Shown in pieces: positions 20,985-32,597 of a stretch of DNA of 64,000 nucleotides; the stretch's first letter is position 1, and each line of letters begins with the position of its first letter. The notes under the pieces were generated by a model, which was given only the letters and a program-made list of their open reading frames with translations, did no database searches and was not told the origin of the DNA. This stretch comes from Lytechinus variegatus (lineage: Eukaryota; Echinodermata; Echinoidea; Temnopleuroida; Toxopneustidae): the NCBI RefSeq assembly GCF_018143015.1, contig NC_054747.1:38407233-38471232 (forward strand), in the 5' to 3' direction. The position numbers and the translations under genes were made by a program.

Positions 20985-21525
20985 TTAAAGGACAACTCCA
21001 CCCCAACAAAACCTTGATTTGAATTAAAAAAAAGAAAAATCCAGCAAGCATAACGCTGAAAATTTCATCAAAATCAGATGTAAAATAAGAAAGTTATGAC
21101 ATTCTAAATTTTCGCTTCATTTCGTATTTTATCATTTGAAATACGAAATATTCTAATTTTCTCCCAATTGTCCTGTGAAACAAATTTTTATTTCTCCCTG
21201 AACATGTGTAATTACCATTGTTTAACATTTTATGGTTCAGTCAAGTTTGTCCTTATTGTCAAATCTGTCAAAATTGAAATATTGTATAATTAAAAAAACA
21301 AAACAAAAGAAATTATGATTGATGGGCATCATCGACTCTCTCATTTACATGTAACTGAGTCAATTGACTTGTTCTATTTTGTGAAAAATAAGCGAAACTT
21401 TAAAATGTCTTAACTTTTTTAAATTTTACATCCGATTTTGATGAAAATTTTCAGCATTATGCTTGTCTGATTTTTCTCTATTGATTCAAATCAACATTTC
21501 TCTGAGATGGACTTGACCTTTAAAA
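20985..21525. mobile_element. TTAA-flanked MITE (TTAAAGGACAACTCCACCCC)
   Basis: Ends TTAAAGGACAACTCCACCCC and GGACTTGACCTTTAA. The interior motif AAAATAAGAAAGTTATGACA is shared with 40331-40940. Confidence 0.82.
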
Positions 21526-21599
21526 AGCCAGTGCGTTATATAATATAATTGTGTTTATAGACATAGTAGGTTTTGTTGTTCCTTTTGCAATATATATTT

Positions 21600-21775
21600 T
21601 TGCAATGCAAACAATTGCATTCATCATGGTAAATATATTCATTTTTATACACATATTTATGTTCATTTTATATGTATATTGATCATTGTAAGTATGTACT
21701 TTTTAAGATTCTCATACCCCCGATCGGGGCTCGATAGAGTTTAATAAAATCTTATCTTATCTCATCTTAACTAAT
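21600..21775 (+). mobile_element. LINE-type 3' end with (TCTTA)n tail
   Basis: GGGCTCGATAGAGTTTAATA followed by AAATCTTATCTTATCTCATC has the form of a LINE 3' terminus: a polyadenylation-like AATAAA and a short tandem tail. No coding part is preserved. Confidence 0.45.
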
Positions 21776-22029
21776 TTATTTATAGTCGTTTTGTAGCCCT
21801 AGTTTCAGTAGTACAAGAACTGCTCGACCAAGGGGCCCTGTATCAACAGAAATTAACAAATTAACAAAACATAACAAAACAATATCACATAAAATCGTCA
21901 ACAAAATGAACATAATAATCAATGAGAAAGAAAAATGTAGAACATAAAAGTAAAAATAAAATCAAAATCACTAATAAACTTATAATAACAGAAAGTAACA
22001 GAAAGTATTTCATGGAAATCTTAAAATCA

Positions 22030-22467
22030 TATTTGTGTGAGGGATATCGATTTACACTGTTTTTTAAAAAATTAAGTGAATTTGCTTAACAGAGAGAAGG
22101 GGGTAACGTATTCCATATTTTAGAGCCATGATAACAAAATGATCTTTTATAATATTCGGTTTGAGGTTTTTCAATAAAAAGGGTAAAGTTAATGAATATC
22201 TAGTTTCGAAATGTATTGTTCTATGGCGCACTATATCCTGAATATACTTGGGGGTTATATTGTGCATCACTTTATACATCCATATTTTAAATTGGTAATC
22301 AACTCTATCTGTGACGGATTGCCATCCTAAAGATGACAATAATGTAATTCGGGGAGGTAAATAATGTGCGTTAAGTATCAGACGTGCATAGCGGTTTTGA
22401 AGCTTTTGTAATTTATCCAGATGGCACTTTGCTGAACAGCCCCATAAAATTATACCATAATCAATAT
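22030..22467 (-). mobile_element. LINE remnant (CR1/L2/jockey-like C-terminal region)
   Basis: The minus strand reads YGIILWGCSAKCHLDKLQKL, then NRYARLILN, SSLGWQSVTDRVDYQF and MYKVMHNITPKYIQDIV, the conserved text after the reverse-transcriptase fingers of non-LTR elements. The 5' side is cut at the inverted-repeat element starting at 22468. The 3' flank to about 21780 is probably its untranslated tail. Confidence 0.8.
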
Positions 22468-23404
22468 ATCAGTCACATTTGCTCTACGGCGGCAGTACCG
22501 TTGGCAAGTCCAACCGCCGGTTTATTTTTATTTTTTGTACCAGCTACATACCTATAGGTGGTTTGAATAAAAATGAATAACTTGCTGTTTTCGACTCACC
22601 GTACGGTGTGACCATCTCTAGTAGGCAGTGTTGTAGTCAAGGCTCAAACCTCCAAGGCCAAGCCAAGGCCAAGGCTTTAATACCCGAGGCCAAGGCTTCA
22701 ATAACCAAGGCTGAGGCCAAGGCATGGAAACTCAAGGCCAAGGCCAAGGCCTGAAAACCTCAAGGCCAAGGCCAAGGCCAAGGCATTTCAATTGTACAAT
22801 ATATGGAAAAAATTAGACAACAATGCTTAGGCGGCATACATGACACACAGGACCAAATGTATGAAAGGTGTGAGCGAGCAAAATTTTTGACCCTTGTACA
22901 TTTAAAACGAAAATAATTTCATGATGTAGATTTAGACATAAAAACATTTAATTATTGTTCTAGGCGATTCACATTGCAATAATTATTGTTACCAAGGTGA
23001 TCTGATCCTCGCATGCCCATTCTCAACATATGTCTTTCTCCTCTACCTGGTACAGGGGAGGCAGAATGTTTTTTTTTTTTGGGGGGGGAGGTCAAAGCCA
23101 AAAATGCACTTACAAAGTCAAAATGAGAATTTTGGTGCAGTTCAGCAAAGCTTTTTTAAGTGATTTCTAATTGATAAGACAGATATTTTGATTTAGGCTT
23201 TAATTTCCCGCTATAGAAAGCATAGCGAGCAAGTGGTTTTGAAAAAAAAAAATCAATTTTGAAGTTGTAAAACTCGATTTTGGGTCAATTATGGTGCTAA
23301 TCACTGTTAAAAGGGCATCCTTGCGAGATAGATGTAATAAGAAATGAAATTTAAATATTTCGAGCTGTTTTTGTAATCATGAAAAAGGTGTGCATCTTAC
23401 TAAA

Positions 23405-24735
23405 CAAATTAACGCGAGCACAAAACACGAGCTGAAATTTTTACTGACCACAAAAGGAAGCTGTTCTGGACTGCATTTGGTGACTCATAAATAGGATACA
23501 TAACTCACTAATCAAATAATGCGAGCGCAAAGCGCGAGCTCAAAAATTTGTAATATTCCGACCTAAAAACTAGACATTCTAGGCATTTTTTTTGGTGTAA
23601 ATTGAATGCGAACCTTACTTAAAAATAATTCATGCAAGCACAATCCAAAGATTTGTTGATTTTGAAACCTAAAATTTTGCTCTGTATGCCATGCTTGGTC
23701 CCTCAAAAACTTTTTGGCTCATCATGCCATTGATGCCATAGCAGATTTGGAAATGACGAAATTGAAGTTTGTGTTCAAGTTTACCGAATCTTTTCAGAAT
23801 ATCATTAAGACTTAAAACATTCTTGTTGGTCAAAGAAAATAATACAAGGAAAACCTAATGGAATAGAAATCAACCTTGTTATCATTCTTTAGAGTAAGCT
23901 ATTTTTAAAGTATGAAAATTGTTCTCAAAATTGCAGTCAGATCTGTCAGAATTATTCCTGTCATAAAATCACTATAATCAGTGGCGTACCGTGGGTCACG
24001 GCATTGGGGGACACCAGCAAAAACTTGGAACTGCCTAGTGAGCTCGCGAAGCGCGCCCAGTTGCCAGGTATACTGACCTAATAGAGATATTTTTATAAGG
24101 ACAGTGCCAATAAACGGACATGTATCTCACTAGTCAATTATTTCGAGCGCGAAGCGCGAGCTTAAACTTTTTGATATTCAAACCTAAAAAGGGACATTAC
24201 AATCAATCTTTTGTAATCATGATACGTACCTGTCTCGCTAAATAATGCGAGCGCGAAGCGCGAACTGAAATTTTTGTAAATATTGACCCCAAACAGGAAG
24301 ATTTTAAGGATTATATTTTAGGAATCTTTTATCTATTAAGATTATACACATCTCACCATAGTCATTTAATGGGAGTGCCAATAAACGCTTGCTGATTTTG
24401 TTAGAATTACATGCACATAACATGCACATAAAGCACTTGTAATCATGATTAACATACCCATCTCACTAATCAAATCTTGCGAGCGCGAAGCGCAAGCTGA
24501 AAATTTAGGAAATTCGGACCTGAAGAGGGGCATTTTAAGGCTTGTTTGTAGGAATTCAAGGAGACCTTACGTAGTTCACTAACCAAATGATGCGAGCGCG
24601 AAGCGCGAGCTGAAAATTTTTGATATTTAGATCAGAAAACAGAAAAAGGGACATTTTAAGGACTCATTCTAGGAATTGATGGAGAGCAGACATCTTTCAC
24701 CAATCCACTACTGCGAATGTAAGCACGGACAGGAA
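23405..24735. repeat. Array of GCGAGCGCGAAGCGCGAGC boxes
   Basis: Near-palindromic GC boxes at about 23411, 23519, 24039, 24143, 24245, 24477 and 24591, with degraded versions at 23627 and 24709, set in AT-rich DNA. Several are followed by CTGAAAATTT or CTCAAAAATTT. They cross the border of the inner hAT. Confidence 0.75.
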
Positions 24736-25147
24736 ATGTTTTATATTAAGACCTTAAAATGGGACAATCACTTAAAGTATTCATGAAAAAGAAGCATACT
24801 ATTGTACATGTAAAAGAATAACTTGAAGTGCGAGGAAATATATTTGGTAGTTTGGTGTATATTGACTTGAAAACGGGAGGTTTTAGTATAACAGGATTAT
24901 ATATCTCGGTAAAAAGACAATGGGAGAACCAGGAACAATGAAGACATATATGCCCTGAGCCAATTATGTTTCATTTATATGAAAAAAATGTTTCTTATGT
25001 AATGTAACATTACATAATTATAACATTATAATGAACATTAATGTCTTCTTTCCCACTACGTTTCTCTTCCTTTCTCCCTCTTTTCCTCCTTTTTTTAGTC
25101 AGCTGATGGGGGGGGGGGCACGTGCCCCCCCTGTAGTTACGCCACTG
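23979..25147. mobile_element. hAT-type element nested in the previous one, 1169 bp, target duplication ACTATAAT
   Basis: Ends CAGTGGCGTACCGTGGG and GTTACGCCACTG are inverted; ACTATAAT flanks at 23971-23978 and 25148-25155. A G-rich block (GGGGGGGGGGCACGTGCCCC) lies near the right end. Non-coding, with recurring GCGAGCGCGAAGCGCGAGC motifs. Confidence 0.9.
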
Positions 25148-26071
25148 ACTATAATCCTAATCATAATTATTATCATTATTATTGATATTGTCATTATCCT
25201 TATTAGTCATGATTACATCATATTACCAATAAAAAGATTAATTTTCATCACTTCTCTTTGTTACATAATTATGTGATGATAATTGCAATTGATGGCACTG
25301 CTAAGTACACTTACTGCTTCTGCTGCTGCTGACTGGTAGTATTTAGTGTCATTAGATATACAGAACAATTGAAACATTTCTAATTACTTTTATAAAACAA
25401 ATGAAAGTACAAAATACAAAATGCCTTGAAAAAGCCTTGAAAATGCCTTGAAAATGCCTTGAAATTTCAAGGCTCAAAATCCTCAAGGCCAAGGCCAAGG
25501 CCCTCTCAAGGCCAAGGCTTGAATGTTCAAGGCCAAGGCTTTGAAAAAATAGGCCTTAAGGCGCCTTAAGGCCAAGGCCGAGCATCAAGGCACTACAACA
25601 CTGCTAGTAGGTCCATGGTGTGACCGAGGTATTAGCCACATTTGCTCTAGTACGGCGAACGACAGCCGCTTTAATATTTTTTATTCAAACCATGCACCTC
25701 ATGTCGCTGCAGAGCAAATGTGACTGATGTTTTGCCGGCACCCGAGTCATATAATGTGAAAGTGAACATGTGTCAGTTTATGCGTGGCTGCACTCTCTCA
25801 ATGCAAAATAGCTAATCTATATTATGCCTAATCACATTTCTCGGAATGAAACGAATTCACACATTTTTTCCCCAATTCATTCAATTCATTTATTTGACAA
25901 CCTTCAAAAACATACAAACATATGTACAGGTATAATGATACAACAACAAAGGAGTAAAATAATTTTAGAATCAGATTTGCATCTGAGTGGATATTTTACC
26001 CTTTTTTAGAGTGAAAGTGTCTATGAAAACGCAGCAGTTCACTCCAGGAGAAGCTGTCATGCACTCTCTAA

Positions 26072-26706
26072 CAGAGGCGTCGATCCTGGGGGGGGGGGGG
26101 CGATCGCCCCACCAATGAAAAATATTGGGGGGGCAAACATATCATTTTGCCCCCCCAATAATTCCGGATATGGCAAAAAAAAGATTGTAATGTTCAGCGA
26201 GCGAGAATGAGATACACAACTCGTTCTTTATTTAAAATCGTGCTCAAAATGCCCGCTTTTATGATTGCAATATAAAAATTTTCAGCTCGCGCTTCGCGCT
26301 CGCATCATTTCTGTAGCAAAAACACATACTTTTCATGATTAAATAGGTGAATACAAATCTCCCATTTTCACTCTAAAGCCTCAAAAGAACTGCTTCGATT
26401 TGCAATCATCTTTTCTTGTATATATATCTTGTTCTTTATCAAAAACGTGATTAAACTGTCATTTTTTTCAGATCGAAAAATCAAAAATTTCAGCTCGCGC
26501 TTCGCGCTCGCATCTATTCTTATTTTAGATACCAATCTTAATCATTGGTACCAAAAATGCTTAGAATATTAAGCTTTCAGGTCAGAATATAAAGAAATTT
26601 TAGCTCACTCTCGGCCCTCGTACTATCTGTGTAGTGAGATATGTATCCTCCTCATGAGTTACTACAAACAGTTCTAAACAGGCACGCTTTTCCTGTCAGT
26701 ATACTA

Positions 26707-26746
<40 letters not shown>

Positions 26747-26842
26747 ATATGTGTGTGTATGTGTGGGTGTCTTGTACGATCCAGCACCTTTGGAACGTTA
26801 ATGATTTTGCCCCCCAATCTGAAAAATAGATCGACGCCCCTG
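26072..26842. mobile_element. hAT-type element, 771 bp, target duplication CTCTCTAA
   Basis: Ends CAGAGGCGTCGATCCTGG and GATCGACGCCCCTG are inverted; CTCTCTAA flanks at 26064-26071 and 26843-26850. The same GC box (AGCTCGCGCTTCGCGCTCGC) appears at about 26283 and 26491. A (TA)n run lies at 26708-26742. Non-coding. Confidence 0.9.
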
Positions 26843-26916
26843 CTCTCTAAGGATGTACAGTTGACTCCAAATAAATATTTTCCTATATCAGTCCTAGAGG
26901 AGTGAGCTTACTAATA

Positions 26917-27157
26917 CACTGTAAAAACTGCGGTGTTAAAACTGACATCAATTGGTGTTAATAGAGGACCACACCCTGAGGTGTTAAAATTTCACCCTAG
27001 AGATTGAACATAACACCAAAGAGTGTAAATGTAACAACCAAAGGTGTTGTAATAACACCTATAGATGTAAAACTAACACCACCAATTTAACACCGGTGTA
27101 AAATAACTGGCGTGGTCCTCTATGTGTACACCGATTAACAGCACAGTTTTTGCTGTG
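26917..27157. mobile_element. AACACC-family MITE, copy 2
   Basis: The left end CACTGTAAAAACTGCGGTG and the right end CACAGTTTTTGCTGTG are inverted. The interior TAGAGGACCACACCCTGAGG and TGGCGTGGTCCTCTA form long arms shared with copies 3 and 5. Confidence 0.82.
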
Positions 27158-27452
27158 TGTCATGCACTCTCTAAGGATGTACAGTTGACTCCAAAGAGAC
27201 ATGTTCCTATATCAGTCATAGAGAAGTGAGATTACTAATAGGGACTAGATTAGCTATTTGTATTTAGATGAAAATGAAAAATGAAAATGAAAATCCATAA
27301 TTTATTGTTCGAAATAGACATGAAATGAAATACTCCGAAAATTTGCTTTGCCCAATTGATCGTGGGCCCGGCAGCCACTGTGCAGCGTCAGATCGATGAG
27401 GCTCTATCCCTTCAATCGTTGAACGCCAAACAGGGTAGCAGATAGTAATATA

Positions 27453-27651
27453 CACTGTAAAATGCTGTCTAAAAGTGTAATCAGGTTGTTCAGACTAGTC
27501 ACTCTAACAATAAATGTAATAAGATTTTTTTAAAAGTTTAATCACAAACTCTAAAATTCTATCTGATTGTTTCAAAGTTTTAATAACTTTTTTTTCGAGT
27601 GAAAGGTTTAAACAATGTGCTTGAAAATTAAAAACAGATTTTTTTACAGTG
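27453..27651. mobile_element. MITE with CACTGTAAAA...TTTTTTACAGTG ends
   Basis: Inverted CACTGTAAAA ends; the interior is AT-rich with repeated AAAGTTTAA and AAAGTTTTAA words. Perhaps a distant relative of the AACACC family. Confidence 0.6.
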
Positions 27652-28079
27652 AAATAATTAAAGGGCTTGTAATTTCCCGGTAGGCCTATATAAAAGTCAA
27701 AACATAGCTTATAACGACAACAGTTACTGTCGATTCAAGGCAACCATGTGGAATATGCCTATTGGAATTAAACTTTATAGGCAATTTTGCTCATATCTTT
27801 GGGACATTTTTATTCAACCAGTGTGATAAAAATTTTGCCCATTCTAAAGTTATTGCCCCCTCTGTTGCCGCGGTCTCTGTATCAAAAGATCTTATAGACT
27901 GTAACGTACACACCCTTCTGCATATTTATGTTTATTTGTATTGTATTGCTTTGAATTATATTGTATTTATTTTCCATTAATCAAAAACAACAACAATACA
28001 ATCATAAAAGAAAAAAAATCAATAAAAAGACGGAGGGATTGCCTTACTTTTCCTTTTTTCTCTCATTCCTTCTATTATT

Positions 28080-28118
28080 CTTTTTCTTTCTTTCTTTTTC
28101 TTTCTTTCTTTCTTTTTT

Positions 28119-28190
<72 letters not shown>

Positions 28191-28215
28191 ACTTTCCTTT
28201 CTTTCTCTCTTTCTC
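28080..28215 (+). repeat. (CTTT)n microsatellite
   Basis: Nearly pure TTTC repeat of about 120 bp. Related CTTT tracts at 28835-28910, 31005-31190 and 32160-32195 mark the ends of a repeated segment. Phe/Leu/Ser frames across it are not genes. Confidence 0.92.
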
Positions 28216-29354
28216 ACTACATCATTTCTTTCTGTCTCTCTTTTTTTTTCTTGTCATTCTATCGCCCTTCTCTCTCGAAATATTCTCTAGATTATGTTGA
28301 AGCCGCTTCCACCTCCCATCTATCATATGCAAATCTTCGTGACGGTTTCTTTTTTCCTTATCTTTTAAGTCTTCGTATAATCACATGACATAACAAATTT
28401 TATAACGAAACTTTAATACAATAGCATGTTTTATTCGTTTATTCACAGTAAATCTATTCAATTACATAGAAATATACAAAAACTTAAGCAATTATGGACG
28501 TATATTTTTCAACAATCAATCAATCAATCAAGTTCACAGTCTTAAAGATAGTGCATGGGTCGAGGATTTCAAAATAAAGGGGCGCAACATTTTTCGACAG
28601 GCAAAAGAGAAAGGCTCTCGTTCTACAGAGGATGCAATAAGACCATCAGAGGAAAAATATATATTCGTCCACTCAATATTAAATCATATGAAAAATCTTT
28701 TTTTTTTTTTGCTTTTTATAACTTGAAACAAAGTTTTGCATTTGTGGCCTTCGAAATAAAAATAGCACGACGGAGACAAAAGATGGCGCTAGTCCACAGA
28801 CAACTGCAAGTAGTGACTTGGATAAAACTTTCTTCTTTCTTTTTCTTTCTTTCTTACTTTCTTTTTCTTTCTTTCTTTTTTTCTTTCTTTCTTACTACAT
28901 CATTTCTTATTGTCTCTTTGTTTTTCTGTCTTTTCTTCTTTCTGTGTCGCTCTTTCCCGGGGGGGGGGGGGGCACTTCCATTCACGAGTGGATACCATGC
29001 GCGACCATGGGGTCTCGAAAAGCACCCTAAACACGTAATTTCCATATTCTGAAAATGGAGCCCTTAACAAGTATTGGAAACAAAACGATACTCTTGGCAA
29101 ATATTCCCTGAAATGAACCCCTAAACAAGTACAGGAATGTTTTATTGTTACGGGTCCTTCGGTCGTCGGCTTTACCTTGTTTGGTTTAGTACGACCCCAC
29201 ATTCTATACCTCGCGCAAATCGGACTCTAAACACGTAGTGTTGGGGCAAAAAGGACATCCTTTATAAAACATTTAATTTTGTTTTATCATCCCCGCAAAT
29301 TCGACCCTAAATACGTAATTTTCCTTGCGAAATAGATACCCTTTTTTCATTATT

Positions 29355-30480
29355 AATAATAATAAGGTATTTAGGAACGCTATATAGGGGAAGGCGGGGT
29401 AAGTTGAGCATAGGGGCAAGTTGAGCCACCACCCCCAGGCCAATTATGAATGAATCAGACATTGTGGTGGTGTCATGTATTGATGACCCATAGCATTACC
29501 CCTAACCCCACCACATTGTTTCCAACTTTTAAACAAAAAGTAGTTTTTTAGAGGGAAAAATATGAATTCCAGCCAAAAAAGTAAAAAAGAGTGTGAAATA
29601 GATAAGTGTTTTATAAACACACACGTCTTTAAATATAATGAAGACATGATAACAACATTATTAGTACAGGTATGGATCTTCATTCTTGTCATAGTCTTTT
29701 ATATGATGGATGCATAATAAATGTGTGGATACAAAATTATCGCACTAAGTTCGGACTGGGGTAAGTTGAGCCAAACAGCATGGGGCAAGTTGAGCCATGG
29801 TAATTCCTATGGTAATGTATCTTAAAAAACAAACAAACCATAAAAATCGATTAAAATGCAGGCTGAAAGGAGCAAATTTACATGACTGCTCTTTTCCTTT
29901 TACAGGATGATAGTATTTATAGAGAATTAGCAAGTGAAAAGACTTTAAACAAAAAATTGACATGCTGGTTCTCCCCTCATACATTTTGGACATAGTTTCT
30001 GTGGCTCAACTTACCCCAGAAGGTGGATCAAACTTACCCCATATATGGGGCAAGTTGAGCCATTTGACATTGTTTTTTTCAAAGGTCACGATGACTTTCA
30101 GTGTGGGGATAGAAAGTTATATATAGGTGGAAAATATTTCAGAAGAATTAAATTTCAAGGCAAGGTACTTATTCTGACAAGATTATTAATCATATCAATT
30201 CTAACATGCAAAAAGCAAAAACTGTCACAACTTACCCCGCCTTCCCCTACATAGTACACTATATCATAGCGTTTACACTATAGATCAATTTACAAATACT
30301 TAAAAAGCTACATCTATCCTGGATACAAGTACGATTTCAACTGTTTCTTAAATCTATGAAGAGAAGTTTCAGATCTTAATGTCTTGGGAAGCTTGTTCCA
30401 TTCTTTTGCCGCAGCAACAGTAAAACTACGTTCACCAGCCTTACTCCGGGTTGTCTGATAGGTTAGTCGGAGATGATCTC
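29355..30480 (-). mobile_element. 5'-truncated LINE tail inserted in the MITE; target duplication CATTATT
   Basis: CATTATT flanks at 29348-29354 and 30481-30487. The minus strand carries an intact 54-codon end with RSFTVAAAKEWNKLPKTL, SLHRFKKQLKSYLYPG and stop, the classic C-terminus of CR1/L2-like LINEs. The 3' end has an (ATT)n tail. It is itself split by the element at 29387-30247. Confidence 0.85.
29387..30247. mobile_element. TA-flanked DNA element, 861 bp, GGGGAAGGCGGGGTAAGTTG ends
   Basis: Exact 20-bp inverted ends, flanked by TA. The interior carries GGGGCAAGTTGAGCCA about five times in both orientations (for example 29403, 29782, 30047 and reversed near 30001). No transposase frame. 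TA suggests Tc1/mariner-class mobilisation. Confidence 0.82.
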
Positions 30481-32597
30481 CATTATTTTTGTGTTTTTGA
30501 CACCCTTATCACGTTACGTACGTAACGTGCCCTATCGTGAAAAAACATCCTTTTTACGTGTTTTTTGGGTCGCGCATGGTATCCATTCGTCAATGTAAGT
30601 GGCCCCCTCGGGGCTCTTTCTCTCTCAAAATATTGTCGATATTATGTTGAAACCCCCTACGGTCCCGACCCCTCTATCACACGTATGTGTGTGTCAATAT
30701 GGTGCAAATCTTTATAGTCTATTTATCATGTTTATGATGACATGGCACAACCACATTTCATAACGAAGCTTTAATACAACAGTATTTTTTTATTCGTTTA
30801 TTCACGGTAAATCAATTCAATTACAAAGAAATATACAGAAACTTACAGATGATGTCGCCCACTCACTATTATCAAATATAGAAGATCTAATGTTTTGCTC
30901 TTTATAACTTGAAGCAAAGTTATCTGAAATAAAACTAACACGACGGAGACAAACGATGGCGCTAGTCCACACACAACCGCAAATAGTGACTTGGACGAAA
31001 CTTTTCTTTCTTTCTTTCTCTCTCTCTTCCTCTCTCATTCTCTCCATCATTCTCTTTTTTTCCTCCTTTCTTTCTCTCCACCTTTCTTTCTTTCTTTCTT
31101 TCTTTCTTCTTTCTTTTTTTTATCTTTCTTTTTCTCTTTCTTACTATACATCATTTATTTCTGTCTTTCTTTTCTTCTTTCTCTGTCGCTCTTTCTCTCT
31201 CGAAATATTCTCGATCTAATCTTGACACCCCCGCCCCTCCCCATTCTATCATAGGCATCAGTGTCAACATTATGCAAATCTTCATGACTGATCATTAATT
31301 TTTGTTCTTTATCTTTTGAGTCTTCTTATAATCACATGACATAACGAAACGTTAACACAACAGCATTTTTATTATTCGTTTATTCACGGTAAATCAATTC
31401 AATTACAGAGAAATATACAGAAACTTAAGCAATTATACAATATATATTTACAACATAAATCAAGCAATCATCATTAATAATCAAGTTTACAGTCTTCAAG
31501 AGGGTCCATGGTCGAGGATTTCCAAATGAAGAGGTGCGAACTTTTTCGACAGGCAAAAAAAGAGAAAGACTCTCGTTCTAAAGAGGGTGCAGCAAATTGA
31601 TCTTGATAAGTATGGGAAAACGATTTAATAGGGGGATGTATCTATAACGTTGAGGGGGTAAACTCTCACTAAAGACCATCAGAGGAAAAATATAAATTCG
31701 GACAAAAAATGGGATGGTATGGGGTAAAGCCTAGTGAGCTCAAGATCCAGGTCTGTTTTTAAGTGATCCTGTTAAAATAACATAACATCCATGTGAAACT
31801 GGACAGTTAATATAATGTTGAACTGGATATTATAGCTTTCATCTGGAATAGTTGTGGAGATGATAGGTACTATGATTACTTGTTGAAACATTTAAACATT
31901 GTACAGCCTGTAAAGCCCAATAGAGGCCTTGCTGTGAACAGAATAATAAGAAGTTTATTTTTTTTTCCTTTTTTACTTTTTAATTTTACAAACAGTTTGT
32001 ATGCACATCTTGGTTTGTCTGCGAACCGATTATGTCACCCACTTAATGTTCCATCATGTTTTGATCTTGAAGCAAAGTATTGCATTCCTCCCTAAACTAA
32101 CATGACAGAGACAAAAGATGGCGCTAGTCCACAAACAAGGGCAAATGACTGAGATGATTTTTTCTTTCTTTCTTTTTTCTTTCTTTCTTTATTTATAGCA
32201 GAACCATACACCCACATTTACTTAACGTCCCATACAATGCACTCCCCACAAAAATAATTATGTTTGTATCATAAATATCGAAATGATGGGGGTGAATTGT
32301 GGAACCACATAATCTCAAAATCAGTCAAATTGACTAGATCAGAAGTCAGCTGGGTGATAGCTAATTTTGACGTATATTCTAGTCAGAGATTTTGACTATG
32401 TTCTAGTAAAATACGACCAGACAAATGATATTCAAATATGACTTACAGTTGCATCCAGCTGATCAGATTAAGTAGCCATTTCTATTTTTATAATACTGAT
32501 TTTCTTTTAGAGTGCAGCTCTTAAATCTAAAGAATCAAGTCGTGTGGATGATGTTGTCCTCATGACCCCTTTTATAATTGTTCTATTTGAGTTTGAA

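Larger units (their letters stand above)
22626..25603. mobile_element. hAT-type element, 2978 bp, non-autonomous, 8-bp target duplication CTAGTAGG
   Basis: Ends CAGTGTTGTAGTCAAGGC and GCACTACAACACTG are inverted; CTAGTAGG flanks at 22618-22625 and 25604-25611. Subterminal arrays of CAAGGCCAAGG occur at both ends (22640-22790, 25430-25590), the arrangement expected of hAT transposase-binding repeats. No transposase frame (no RW/hATC-type text) is present. Confidence 0.88.
22468..25728. mobile_element. Outer inverted-repeat element (about 271 bp before insertion) split by a hAT
   Basis: Perfect 18-bp ends ATCAGTCACATTTGCTCT at 22468-22485 and its reverse complement at 25711-25728. Removing the hAT and one target copy leaves a compact element with a further internal CACATTTGCTCTAGTACGGC copy. 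It is non-coding, a MITE. The target duplication is not clear. Confidence 0.75.
26050..27245. repeat. Tandem duplication of an ~80-bp host segment, one copy disrupted by the hAT
   Basis: CATGCACTCTCTAAGGATGT is intact near 27158-27180 and split at 26059-26071 plus 26843 onward. Both copies continue with ACAGTTGACTCCAAA and end in ACTAATA near 26915 and 27240. The AACACC MITE lies between the copies. Confidence 0.85.
28966..30605. mobile_element. CACTTACATTGACGAG MITE copy 2, split by a LINE insertion
   Basis: The left part (28966-29354) matches 17023-17450 and the right part (30481-30605) matches 17455-17586. Both share ACCCTTTTTTCATTATT at the break. Confidence 0.85.
28255..32190. repeat. 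Three diverged copies of a ~0.4-1 kb segment ending in CTTT tracts
   Basis: Each copy starts near CTCTCGAAATATTCTC and TATGTTGAAACC, continues through TTATTCGTTTATTCAC and ACAGAAACTTA, and ends with GACAAAAGATGGCGCTAGTC. Copies are at about 28255-28840, 30615-31010 and 31190-32170. The first two are separated by a nested transposon insertion. No coding frame supported. Confidence 0.75.

Noticed and set aside
27941-28300. Phe/Leu/Ser-rich frames resembling membrane proteins
   Set aside because: Translations of (CTTT)n; the same occurs at 28555-29052 and 30956-31254.
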